Positions 25,940 through 33,317 of a stretch of 47,795 nucleotides of DNA are shown piece after piece. The stretch comes from Myxococcales bacterium. GTDB taxonomy: Bacteria > Myxococcota > Myxococcia > Myxococcales > Myxococcaceae. Location of the stretch: contig JACPVI010000060.1 in the NCBI GenBank assembly GCA_016191815.1, forward strand, positions 1 through 47,795, in the 5' to 3' direction. Position 1 is the first letter of the stretch. The number at the start of each line of letters is the position of its first letter. The notes beneath the pieces were generated by a model. That model saw nothing but the letters and a program-made list of their open reading frames with translations. It was not told the origin of the DNA and did not search any database. The position numbers and the translations under genes were made by a program.

Positions 25940-26448
25940 CGCACCACCGCCCGCTGCCTGGCCGAGCCCAACAGCTTCGCGAGGTTCAACAGCGTGAGCG
26001 AAGGCTCGCCCTTTCGGTGCACCACCCCGAGCACGTGCTCCGCCCCGGCGTCTCCGCCCATCGGCGCTGGGAGAATGTCCTGCCGCGCCACCTTCCGCAG
26101 CCCCGCCACCGCGTCCGTCACCAGCGCGGCGCTGAAGTTCTCCGCCAACCCGACGAACAGCCGCGAGCGAGGCCCCACCCGGCTCTCGCCCTTCCCCAGA
26201 AAGCGCAACAGGTCGATCACCGGGAGCACCTCTCCGCGATGCCCGGTCACTCCGATCAGGAACGGGGCCGCCCTCGGCAACGCCGTCAGCGGGCCCGGAC
26301 GAATCACCTCGCGCACGTTCTCCGAGGGCACGCCCATGCTCAGCTCGCCGATCCGGAAGCAGAAGTACTCCCGCTCGGGCCGAGCCCCCGCCGCAACCGG
26401 CGCGTCCGGCGCGGCCGAGAGGGCCTCCTTTAGGGGCGAAGGGCTCAA
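25936..26448 (-). CDS. frzA: FrzA-like CheW coupling protein
   Basis: A 170-residue CheW domain protein: YFCFRIGELSMGVPSENVREVIR, LTALPRAAPFLIGVTGHRGEVLPVIDL, SRLFVGLAENFSAALVTDAVAGLRKV and the final VLGVVHRKGEPSLTLLNLAKLL. It bridges receptor FrzCD and kinase FrzE. The first 25 residues are a low-complexity lead. The start is TTG at 26448: no ATG, GTG or other TTG occurs in frame before the domain, and no Shine-Dalgarno sequence is visible. A promoter (TTGACC, 17 bases, GATACT) places the expected transcript start only about three bases before this codon, so the leader is very short. First gene of the six-gene frz operon. Confidence 0.92.
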   Translation of the reverse strand: MSPSPLKEALSAAPDAPVAAGARPEREYFCFRIGELSMGVPSENVREVIRPGPLTALPRAAPFLIGVTGHRGEVLPVIDLLRFLGKGESRVGPRSRLFVGLAENFSAALVTDAVAGLRKVARQDILPAPMGGDAGAEHVLGVVHRKGEPSLTLLNLAKLLGSARQRAVVR

Positions 26449-26457
26449 GAGTCCGGG

Positions 26458-26486
26458 AGTATCGAAACGCCGGCAGGGCGGGTCAA
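26458..26486 (-). promoter_or_regulatory. Candidate sigma70-type promoter of the frz operon
   Basis: On the minus strand, TTGACC (26481-26486) and GATACT (26458-26463) are separated by 17 bases. The expected transcript start is near 26451, with the frzA TTG at 26448. Its -35 element lies 13 bases from that of the divergent frzZ promoter, so RNA polymerases or a regulator at one could affect the other. Confidence 0.6.
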
Positions 26487-26499
26487 GCAGCAGTCGCCA

Positions 26500-26527
26500 T
26501 TGGCATTCTGCCCACGCTTGGTAAATA
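26500..26527 (+). promoter_or_regulatory. Candidate sigma70-type promoter of frzZ
   Basis: TTGGCA (26500-26505) and TAAATA (26522-26527) are separated by 16 bases. The frzZ ATG is at 26537, nine bases beyond the -10, and no Shine-Dalgarno sequence precedes it, so the transcript may be leaderless. Confidence 0.55.
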
Positions 26528-26536
26528 TGGCGTCCA

Positions 26537-27328
26537 ATGGGCCCCCGGGTGCTGGTGATCGACGATAGCGCAATCGCGCTCGAGCTCGCCGTTCAGGCGC
26601 TGCGCCTGGCAGGCTTCGACGCCGCAGCGGCTCCTGACCTCTCCAGTCTCGACGAGCGGCTGGCCGAAGGCACCTACGACGTCGTGCTGGTGGACGTCAA
26701 CATGCCGGAGATGTACGGCGACGACGTAGTGGAGTTCCTCAGAGTCCAGCGCCAGCTCAGCTCCAAGCTCATCCTCTACTCCGGCCTGCCCGAGGAGGAG
26801 CTGGAAAGAAAGTGCCAGGCCGCCGGCGCCGACGGCTACATCGCCAAGTCCCGCGGCGTCGAGGCCACCATCCTCGAGGTCGCCCGCCTCACCGGCTTTA
26901 GGCCCCAGCTCACCCAGCCGCTGCCCCGCGGAGAGCTCACCCCGGGCCCGGAGAAGAGCCGCAAGAAGCGAGTGCTCATCGTCGACGACAGCGATGTCAC
27001 CAGCAAGCTGCTCGAGGCCGAGCTTTCCTCCAAGGGCTTCGAGGTCGCCACCGCCGACAGCGCCGACAAGGCCACCAAGATCATCCTCAAGAAGCAGACC
27101 CGCCCGGACCTCGTCCTGCTCGATGTGCGCATGCCCAACGTCAACGGCGAGCAGTTCTGCCGGTTCATCAAGGGCAACAGCCTCTTCGCCGGCATCAAGG
27201 TGCTGCTGTGCTCGGGAGAGGACATCGAGGAGCTGCGGCGAATCTGCCGCGAGGCCGGCGCGGACGGATTCGTCACCAAGGACGCAGTCCTGGCCAAGGT
27301 CCTGGTCCGGGAGCTGGGCGGCCACTGA
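26537..27328 (+). CDS. frzZ: FrzZ-like dual receiver response regulator
   Basis: A 263-residue protein made of two CheY-like receiver domains and no output domain. Receiver 1 (residues 4-120): VLVIDDSA with D9/D10, phosphoacceptor D53 in VVLVDVNMPEMYGDD, and the Lys in DGYIAKS. A linker with Pro and basic residues (about 125-145) follows. Receiver 2 (about 145-263): VLIVDDSDVTSKLL, phosphoacceptor D196 in LVLLDVRMPNVNGEQF, and Lys in DGFVTKD. Both domains keep all key acidic residues. In M. xanthus FrzZ is phosphorylated by FrzE and is the output of the Frz system, acting with the polarity GTPase MglA. The gene is divergent from frzA, as in Myxococcus. Confidence 0.95.
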   Translation: MGPRVLVIDDSAIALELAVQALRLAGFDAAAAPDLSSLDERLAEGTYDVVLVDVNMPEMYGDDVVEFLRVQRQLSSKLILYSGLPEEELERKCQAAGADGYIAKSRGVEATILEVARLTGFRPQLTQPLPRGELTPGPEKSRKKRVLIVDDSDVTSKLLEAELSSKGFEVATADSADKATKIILKKQTRPDLVLLDVRMPNVNGEQFCRFIKGNSLFAGIKVLLCSGEDIEELRRICREAGADGFVTKDAVLAKVLVRELGGH

Positions 27329-27722
27329 CCGCCCCCGCGGCGCACCCGCCGCTCCACGCCCGTCCGATTCCCGGACACCGCCCCCCCTGGGCACCAAAAG
27401 CCAGCAGTGGTGCACCATTACCTGCTGGTGGGAGCCCAGGCCTCATAGGTAGGACTGCGGCCTGCGCGCGCATCTGTAATCAGACCTAACAGCGTTCGGC
27501 GGGCTCTTGAGCTGGCAAAATCAGGTACTTGGCTGTGGTCGTTTCGGGAGGTGGGGTTGGCGCGCTCCTTGGATATGGACAGGTCAAGCGCGACGGAGGC
27601 GGCGGGACGGAAGGCGGCGCAAGGAATCGGGCCGGGAATGCCGGCCAAAAAATGTGGGCAGAGGCCGGAATGGGTCTGGCCTCAGACGGGACTTCGGCTT
27701 TCCCCCTTTGGTCGAAGTCCCG
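27329..27722. other. Unassigned 394-base stretch after frzZ
   Basis: No protein-coding frame here looks real: the open frames are Arg/Gly-rich and match nothing. I see no tRNA or recognisable riboswitch. The stretch ends in two successive inverted repeats and a T-run, annotated separately. Base composition is slightly less extreme than in the flanking genes. A small RNA or a long 3' leader for frzZ would fit, but nothing proves either. Confidence 0.5.
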
Positions 27723-27732
27723 TTAATTTTTT
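27661..27732 (+). terminator. Strong + strand hairpin with T-run, preceded by a smaller hairpin
   Basis: ACGGGACTTCG (27686-27696) and CGAAGTCCCGT (27713-27723) form a perfect 11-base-pair stem with a 16-base loop, followed by TAATTTTTT to 27732. This is a typical intrinsic terminator read on the + strand. A smaller stem GAGGCC/GGCCTC (27661-27666 with 27678-27683) lies just before it. The only upstream + strand gene is frzZ, 360 bases away. On the minus strand the same stem sits right at the end of the 62-residue ORF, but no T-run follows in that direction. Confidence 0.6.
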
Positions 27733-27911
27733 GCGGGCTGGCCTTCTGCGGCGCTTCGCGCGGAGAGGCGGTCCTCGATCTGGCGAGCGTAGTCGAGGCT
27801 GACCATGTGGCCGGCGGGGCAGTTTCGGGCGCCGGTTCGCTGATCCCGCTCGAGAGCCTCGAGGATAAGCCGGCAGCAGTCGGGGAAGGCCTCGAATCGC
27901 GCCTTGGGCAT
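27723..27911 (-). CDS. Small 62-residue protein downstream of a radical SAM gene
   Basis: ATG at 27911, four bases after the radical SAM stop, so translation is probably coupled. The sequence reads like a real, mixed-composition protein: MPKARFEAFPDCCRLILEA, then a charged helix, RNCPAGHMVSLDYARQIEDRL and a polar tail. There are three Cys (a CC pair and an NCPAGH). I recognise no family. It could be an accessory subunit or a substrate peptide of the radical SAM enzyme; neither is shown. The TAA stop lies inside the right arm/T-run of the + strand terminator hairpin. Confidence 0.5.
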   Translation of the reverse strand: MPKARFEAFPDCCRLILEALERDQRTGARNCPAGHMVSLDYARQIEDRLSARSAAEGQPAKN

Positions 27912-27915
27912 CGGA

Positions 27916-29244
27916 TCAACGTTTTGCCTTCGGGTGAGCCGAAGTCAAGCGCGGCGTTCGCTCCCGGATGCCGCGGGCGAAGTTGCCGACGCGGAGCCAG
28001 GGGGCAGCCTGGCGGAGCTCCGCGAGCATCCGGCGGATCCCCAACGGCGGTCCTTGGGCACCCAGGCCCCGAGTTGCCTCGAGGAACTGCATCGGGTCGA
28101 TGCACAGCGAGCGCGCCTGGAGCTGCTCGACCCGGTGGCGGCGGATCAGCTCCCCGAGGGCTTCCACTTCGCCCCGCCGATCGCTCACTCCCGGGAAGAG
28201 GAGCAGGTTGAGCGCCACGTAGATGCCGCGGCGGCGGGCCCGCTCGAGCGTCTCCTCCACCTGGGCGAGTTGGTACTGGTGCGGCCGGAAGTAGGCCTCG
28301 TAGAGATCCGGCGAGGCGGAGTTGAGCGACACCCGGACCGAGTCGAGCCCTGCGTCGATCAGCGCTTCCAGGGCGCGGGGGAGGCTGCCGTTGGTGTTGA
28401 TGTTGATCGAGCCGCGGCGGGTCCGCTGCCGCATGAGGCGGATGGCGGCGGCGATCTCGCGAAAGCGGGTGAGCGGTTCTCCCTCGCAGCCCTGGCCGAA
28501 GCTCACCATCACGCGCCCGTTCGCGCGCGAGAGGTGGAAGGCCCCGACCTCGGCCATCTCCTCCGCGGCAGGGCCGGCGGCGATGCGCTGATGTGAAGAA
28601 GGCGGGCCTTCCAGGGGCTGCTTGGAGATGCATCCCACGCAGCTCGCGTTGCAGCTCGCCGAGGCGGGCAGCGCCCCCTCGTCGCGCTCGTAGAAGACGT
28701 TCTGGCTGGTGAAGCACCGGTACTCGAGCGCGCAGGTGCGAAGCTGGAGCAGCACCCGGTTCTTGGGAAAGCGGGCGAGGTGGGCCTCCACCCTGCGGGG
28801 GAGATCTGCGGTGGAGAATCGATCAGGGCTCCAGTGCGAGCGGCGATCCGTTCGCAGCCCCCAGGCGACCGGGCCATCGAGCCATCCGGCCGCGGCGTAC
28901 GCCCACTGAGGCAGGGGGGAGCCGCCGTCCTTCACCTCGCCCGGCAGGAAGGTCCGCGTGTAGCCGGGCGGCAAAAGCGCCGCGACGGCCGACGCCTCGA
29001 AGCTGCGGCCGCGCCAGCTCATCCGCCTGACGAGCACGAGCCGGCCGGTGCCCGGGTCGACTCCCACCGGCAGCCTCCCGGGAAGATGGGCGAGCTGGCC
29101 GTGCCGGGGCAACGGGACGGGCGCCTCCCGAGGAGCACACGGCCCCTCGCCGCTTCGCACCGTGGCGAGCAGGTAGGGGTGCTCCAGGACCCGCCCTCGA
29201 GGGTCGGCGACGAGGAGCTTCGGCCTGTTGCTTCCGGGGGCCAT
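27916..29244 (-). CDS. Radical SAM protein with long N-terminal extension
   Basis: A 442-residue protein. Residues 1-190 are an extension of unknown function (LLVADPRGRVLEHPYLLATVRSG, later RSHWSPDRFSTADLPRR). The iron-sulfur motif CNASCVGC gives C198, C202 and C205 (CX3CX2C) that bind the 4Fe-4S cluster cleaving SAM. The barrel follows with VMVSFGQGCEGEPL (the GGEP-type motif in altered form), SININTNGSLP, LDSVRVSLNSASPDLYEAYFRP and VALNLLLFPGVSD. Only one further Cys occurs after the barrel start apart from the GCEGE Cys, so there is no SPASM auxiliary-cluster domain. Substrate unknown. ATG at 29244; a divergent gene begins 82 bases away. Confidence 0.87.
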   Translation of the reverse strand: MAPGSNRPKLLVADPRGRVLEHPYLLATVRSGEGPCAPREAPVPLPRHGQLAHLPGRLPVGVDPGTGRLVLVRRMSWRGRSFEASAVAALLPPGYTRTFLPGEVKDGGSPLPQWAYAAAGWLDGPVAWGLRTDRRSHWSPDRFSTADLPRRVEAHLARFPKNRVLLQLRTCALEYRCFTSQNVFYERDEGALPASASCNASCVGCISKQPLEGPPSSHQRIAAGPAAEEMAEVGAFHLSRANGRVMVSFGQGCEGEPLTRFREIAAAIRLMRQRTRRGSININTNGSLPRALEALIDAGLDSVRVSLNSASPDLYEAYFRPHQYQLAQVEETLERARRRGIYVALNLLLFPGVSDRRGEVEALGELIRRHRVEQLQARSLCIDPMQFLEATRGLGAQGPPLGIRRMLAELRQAAPWLRVGNFARGIRERTPRLTSAHPKAKR

Positions 29245-29325
29245 CGCGGTGCGCGGGGGGCGGTCTCTTTGGCCGCCGCTTCATAACACGCGCCGGTTCT
29301 CCCTATTGTTGAGCGTGGGAGCGAC

Positions 29326-29856
29326 GTGTTGAGCCCAGAGGATTGGAAGTCCACTCTTGCCCGAGCGCGCGCCTACGCCTCATGGGCCCACGCCGGCCAA
29401 CGCTACGGAGCCGGAGCGCCCTACTCGGTGCACCTGCAGGCGGTCGAGGCCGTGCTCCGCCGCTTCGGCGCGAGCGAGGAGACAGATGGCGCGCTGCTCG
29501 TGGCAGCGTGGCTCCACGACGTGGTGGAGGACACCGGCAAGAACGTGGAGCAGATGCGCTCGCGCTTCGGAGACCGGGTAGCCGCGCTGGTATGGGCGGT
29601 GACGGACGAGCCGGGCCCCAGCCGCCGCGAGCGCCACGAGAGAACCTTCCCGAAGACCCGCAGCGTCCGCGGGGCGGTGCGACTCAAGCTCGCGGATCGG
29701 ATCGCCAACGTCGAAGCCGCGCGCGAGGAGCGGCCGGATCTCCTCCGGATGTACACCTCCGAGCACGCCGAGTTCGAGGCTGCCCTCCGGCGTCCGGGAG
29801 AGCACGAGGACATGTGGGGCCACCTGGCCTCGCTGATCGGCGAGTCGAGGCGCTGA
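29326..29856 (+). CDS. Stand-alone HD-domain hydrolase, small alarmone hydrolase (MESH1-like)
   Basis: A 176-residue single-domain protein. It carries the residues of the SpoT/Rel hydrolase domain: R26 in GQRYGAGAPYSVH, H36, the HD pair H64-D65 and E68-D69 in WLHDVVEDT, FGDRVAALVWAVTDE, and K121, D124, R125 and N128 in KLADRIANV. No synthetase, TGS or ACT domain is present, so the predicted activity is Mn-dependent removal of the 3' pyrophosphate from (p)ppGpp, or possibly a related nucleotide. GTG start at 29326 with GGGAG five bases upstream. It is divergent from the radical SAM gene and convergent with the YjbQ gene. Confidence 0.8.
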   Translation: MLSPEDWKSTLARARAYASWAHAGQRYGAGAPYSVHLQAVEAVLRRFGASEETDGALLVAAWLHDVVEDTGKNVEQMRSRFGDRVAALVWAVTDEPGPSRRERHERTFPKTRSVRGAVRLKLADRIANVEAAREERPDLLRMYTSEHAEFEAALRRPGEHEDMWGHLASLIGESRR

Positions 29857-29874
29857 GATTCCGGCAGCCGTAGC

Positions 29875-30288
29875 TCAGAACAGCGTCGACACCACCACCC
29901 GCCTCCCGTCCCGTGGGCCGTCGAATTCGCAAAGGAAGATGTTCTGCCAGGAGCCGAGCATCAGCTTTCCTCCCGCGATCGGCACAGACTGCGACGGTCC
30001 GAGCACGGTGGCCTTGATGTGGGCCGCCGCGTTGTCGTCGACCCGGTCGTGCAGCCATCCGGCGTGGTCGGGCACCATCTTCCGGAGCGCCTCGAGGACG
30101 TCGGTACACACGTTGGGATCGGCGTTCTCGTTGATCGCGATCGCCGCCGTCGCGTGCGGAGTGTAGATGGAGCAAAGTCCGTCGCGCGCGCCGGAGCGCT
30201 CCACGACTCGTCGGACGCGCTCGGTCACGTCCACCAGCTCGTCGTGCGAGCGGGTGGTGATCGAGAACTCCTCGCGGTAGCAGGCCAT
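29875..30288 (-). CDS. YjbQ/UPF0047 family protein
   Basis: A 137-residue protein with the family's full set of motifs: GLCSIYTPHATAAIAINENADPNV with the metal-binding His, DDNAAAHIKATVLGPSQSVPI and GSWQNIFLCEFDGPR. Length is typical. Members are reported to have weak (secondary) thiamine-phosphate synthase activity, and the true substrate is uncertain. Start at ATG 30288. No thiamine gene is adjacent, so the activity cannot be inferred from context. Confidence 0.9.
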   Translation of the reverse strand: MACYREEFSITTRSHDELVDVTERVRRVVERSGARDGLCSIYTPHATAAIAINENADPNVCTDVLEALRKMVPDHAGWLHDRVDDNAAAHIKATVLGPSQSVPIAGGKLMLGSWQNIFLCEFDGPRDGRRVVVSTLF

Positions 30289-30421
30289 GGCCGGCGCAGA
30301 CTAGGCCCCCGCGGTGGGGAGATCATCTATGAAAACTGCTCGCCGCCGAGAGGGAACGCGAGCAGGAGGCCAGGCGTCGAGGTGCAGACACCGGCCCAGG
30401 ACTTGCGATGCCGTGAGGACA

Positions 30422-31402
30422 ATGAGCCTTCTCCGCGCCTTCACCGTGGCAATCCTGCCGCTCCTGGCCGCGGCCTCGCCTCTCGCTGCGGCGGCGAAGC
30501 CGCGCCTTCGCCTGCTCTCGAGCGTCGACGGAGGCCCGAACAGCGCTGACTGGAAATACGCCCGCGTGGGCCAGCAGGTCCTGCTTCACGCGGAGCTGAC
30601 CGGAGCGAACGGCGCCAGCCTCCGCTGGTTCAAGCTCGAGCCGACGGTCTCCGCGGTCGACAACACCACTCCCCGGTTTCATTTCGCGTCCATCCCCTAC
30701 GCCCGGACCGAGATCCCCGCCTGCCGCGGGCAGGCAACCTGCCCGGCCGATGTGGCGCCCTCACGCCTGCCCGAGGTGGCTGCCGTTCCGGGAGCGGGCA
30801 CCATGGCGTTCCAAGTCACCGCGAGCTTGCCCGGCGGCGTCGAACTGGCCACTGCGGGGCTCGAGTCGGTCGAATCCGGTGGCCTGGGGCGAGCGGTCCA
30901 CCGCGTGACTTTCCGGCGGGACGATTCCTACCTCGGCTATCTCACCGAGCTGTTCAACACCCCGTACATCTTCGGAAGCTCGGGTCCGCCGGGCCGCAAT
31001 CAGACCGATCTACTCATCGGTTCGGACTGCGCCGATCTCGCCATCTACGGGCGGCGCCGCATGGGCCGGGTCGCCGAGTATACCTCGTCCTTCGGCATCG
31101 ACCGCCAGGCGCCCGAGGTGGCGCGAGCCCTCGGCCTGGACGCCCGCGGCGTGGCCCTCGATGCGACCGGTTCGCCCTTGCGCTGGAATGGCGGGAAGGC
31201 CAAGGTGACTGCTGGAGACCTCCTGCACTTCCCGTCCAGCCGGCACGTGGCCGTGCTCTACGAAGACCGCGAGCCTTTCGACGTGCTCGATTCGGGGGAC
31301 TTGATGCTCCACACCTGCTGGGCGCCTCCCACCGTTCAGCCGATCGGCGACTCCAGTTGCGCCTCCACGCCCATCCGCGTCCTCCGCTTCCCCGAGCGGT
31401 GA
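30422..31402 (+). CDS. Secreted NlpC/P60-like cysteine hydrolase candidate
   Basis: A 326-residue protein. Residues 1-24 are a signal peptide ([23 protein letters not shown]). The first half is a beta-rich domain. The second half looks like an NlpC/P60-type fold: TPYIFGSSG, the candidate nucleophile C203 in [11 protein letters not shown], then [19 protein letters not shown] with H275 as candidate base. The spacing between Cys and His (72 residues) is within the usual range for C40 peptidases, which cut peptidoglycan stem peptides. The ATG at 30422 is chosen over the more distant 30314 because it begins the signal peptide and has GAGGA upstream. The catalytic role is inference, since similarity is limited to short motifs. 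Confidence 0.68.
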   Translation: MSLLRAFTVAILPLLAAASPLAAAAKPRLRLLSSVDGGPNSADWKYARVGQQVLLHAELTGANGASLRWFKLEPTVSAVDNTTPRFHFASIPYARTEIPACRGQATCPADVAPSRLPEVAAVPGAGTMAFQVTASLPGGVELATAGLESVESGGLGRAVHRVTFRRDDSYLGYLTELFNTPYIFGSSGPPGRNQTDLLIGSDCADLAIYGRRRMGRVAEYTSSFGIDRQAPEVARALGLDARGVALDATGSPLRWNGGKAKVTAGDLLHFPSSRHVAVLYEDREPFDVLDSGDLMLHTCWAPPTVQPIGDSSCASTPIRVLRFPER

Positions 31403-31573
31403 GCTAACCCCCGGTAGACCTTCCAGCCCCATCGTTCGTTTCCGGACGGCTCGCCTGTTGCACCTACCTCCCAGGCGAGCGGGCGTGCAGCCGCGCAAGG
31501 AGGCGGATAGAGGAATAAGAGTTCCTTCCAGTTGTCGAACGGCCGCGACGCGCGTGTCGGGGTGGAAGGGAGC

Positions 31574-31599
31574 GGAACCGGTTTGCCAGCGATGTGTCC
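31574..31599 (+). promoter_or_regulatory. Possible ECF-type promoter upstream of the sigma factor
   Basis: GGAACC (31574-31579), 16 bases, then GTCC (31596-31599) resembles the GGAAC / GTC pattern used by many ECF sigma factors, which would allow the sigma gene to regulate itself. The coding start is 62 bases downstream. This 259-base gap (31403-31661) shows no other gene. Confidence 0.3.
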
Positions 31600-31661
31600 A
31601 TTCATACATTGACTGGCGTTGGACATTTTCAATCCCGTGTAAACACGGAGAGTTAGAACCT

Positions 31662-32312
31662 GTGCTGGACTTACGACAGAACAGCCGCACCAAGCAGGAG
31701 TTCGAGCAGCTGGCGCTGGCGCACCTCGACCCGCTCTACTCGGCGGCCCTCCGGCTGACCAAGAACGAGCGGGACGCGGAGGATCTGGTGCAGGACACCT
31801 GCATGCGGGCCTTCCGCTTCTTCGACAAGTTCGAGAGGGGCACCAACATCAAGGCCTGGCTGTTCAAGATTCTCACCAACACCTTCATCAACCGCTACCG
31901 GCGCACGGTGAAGGAGCGCTCGCTGGTGGAGGGCAGCGAGCGGGAGGCGGTCCACGAGCGCTTCATCAGCCGCGACGCCACCGACTTCGCCGCCAACCCG
32001 GAGCAGTACTTCTTCGACCGGTTGCTCTCGGACGACGTCCTCCGGGCCATCGATTCCTTGCCGATCGACTTCCGGCTGGTGGTCATCCTCGCGGATCTAC
32101 AGGAGTTTTCCTACAAGGAGATCGCCGAGATCCTCGATTGCCCGGTGGGGACGGTGATGAGCCGGCTGTTCCGGGGCCGCAAGCTGCTGCAGAAGACGCT
32201 GCGGGAGTACGCCCTCGGCCAGGGCCTGGGCCGGCCGGAGAAGGCCGCGGCCAGCCCTTCATCTGTGCCGACCGACATCAACCAGTACCGCTCCAGGAAG
32301 AAGGTGGGGTAG
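31662..32312 (+). CDS. ECF-family RNA polymerase sigma factor
   Basis: A 216-residue sigma-70 family protein with regions 2 and 4 only. Region 2: [64 protein letters not shown]. Region 4: [49 protein letters not shown], the helix-turn-helix that reads the -35. A polar tail follows. A zinc-finger anti-sigma gene starts 43 bases downstream, the normal ECF arrangement. M. xanthus has an ECF factor, RpoE1, reported to affect motility behaviour, and this gene's place between frz and frzS makes it a candidate orthologue; this rests on memory and position. GTG start at 31662, GGAG ten bases upstream. Confidence 0.92.
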   Translation: MLDLRQNSRTKQEFEQLALAHLDPLYSAALRLTKNERDAEDLVQDTCMRAFRFFDKFERGTNIKAWLFKILTNTFINRYRRTVKERSLVEGSEREAVHERFISRDATDFAANPEQYFFDRLLSDDVLRAIDSLPIDFRLVVILADLQEFSYKEIAEILDCPVGTVMSRLFRGRKLLQKTLREYALGQGLGRPEKAAASPSSVPTDINQYRSRKKVG

Positions 32313-32355
32313 ATCCGCGTTGGAGGGGCCGGCGCTAGAAGCCTCCAACCCACCG

Positions 32356-33195
32356 ATGGACTGCCCGGAGCTCGATCACTTTCTGTACCCGTACCTGGAC
32401 GGTGAGTTCGACGCTGGGGAACGGGTGGAGCTGGAAAGGCATCTGGCGGCCTGCGCGGAGTGCGCCAAGCGGGTCCACTCCGAGCGGCTTTTCCGCGAAG
32501 CCTTCAAGGAGCGGGCTGGCGAGCTGGCGGTGAGTCCCCCGGCTCCGGCGCACTTGAGAGCGGCGGTGCAGCACGGCCTGCGGTTGGAGCACCGGAGGGC
32601 GAATCTGGCCCGCTGGTCGAAGATGGGGTTTGCGACCGCGGCCTCGATCGCCGTCGCCGCCTCCGCCGTGTACTTCGTGCAGCGGCCCGCGGAGCGCCAG
32701 CGCTACGTCGACGCCGCCGTGGCGGGGTACGCTAGGAAGCTCCCGATGGAGATCCAGAAGCCCTCGGCGGCCGAGCTACAGGACTGGTTCCGGGGCAAGG
32801 TCGCCCATCGCGTCTCGGTGCCTTCTCTCCGCAACGCGGTGCCGGCCGGGGGGCGGTTGCTCAACGTGCGAGACAAGTCGGCCGCAGTCATCGAGTACGA
32901 CGTGGTGACCCCCGAGGGCAAGAAACCGGGATCGGTCGTCGTCTTCGTCGTCGAGGACCCCTCCCATGACGCTCCCTTCGAGCCACTTCCCAACGCGGAC
33001 GTCGCCCGGAGCCGGGGCTACAACACGGTGACCTGGCGCGACGAAGACATCCTCTACACGCTGGTGAGCGATCTGGAGGACGCCGACATCCGCACCATGA
33101 TCGAGCCGTCCGCGCCCTCCCGCGCCTCCCACCTCATGCACGGCCCTCAGGGCCCGCCGGCGCTGCAGATCCAGCCGGCGTCGTTGCAGAGGTAA
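32356..33195 (+). CDS. Membrane anti-sigma factor with zinc-finger (zf-HC2) domain
   Basis: A 279-residue protein. Residues 1-40 hold the zf-HC2 anti-sigma domain: C3, then H29-x3-C33-x2-C36 in ERHLAACAECAKR. A single transmembrane helix lies near 97-115 (MGFATAASIAVAASAVYFV). The remainder is a domain on the far side of the membrane (AVPAGGRLLNVRDKSAAVIEYDVVTPEGKKPGSVVVFVVED) resembling sensor regions of other anti-sigma factors. It should hold the upstream ECF factor inactive until signalled. The ATG at 32356 is preferred; a TTG at 32320 would add 12 residues and is followed, not preceded, by GGAGGGG. Confidence 0.88.
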   Translation: MDCPELDHFLYPYLDGEFDAGERVELERHLAACAECAKRVHSERLFREAFKERAGELAVSPPAPAHLRAAVQHGLRLEHRRANLARWSKMGFATAASIAVAASAVYFVQRPAERQRYVDAAVAGYARKLPMEIQKPSAAELQDWFRGKVAHRVSVPSLRNAVPAGGRLLNVRDKSAAVIEYDVVTPEGKKPGSVVVFVVEDPSHDAPFEPLPNADVARSRGYNTVTWRDEDILYTLVSDLEDADIRTMIEPSAPSRASHLMHGPQGPPALQIQPASLQR

Positions 33196-33317
33196 CGCGC
33201 CTCGACACTACGCCGAGGCGGTTGCGGCCGATCGTTGACGCACCGGGGCGCCGCCGCTAGCCTCGACTCCTGTTCGCGCTCCGATTTCACCGAGCGAACC
33301 CACCTTCGGCCCTTCCC

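Noticed and set aside
27418-27648. 76-codon minus-strand frame after frzZ
   Set aside because: It has no ribosome binding site, no recognisable motif and lies beyond a terminator-like hairpin from the nearest minus-strand operon.
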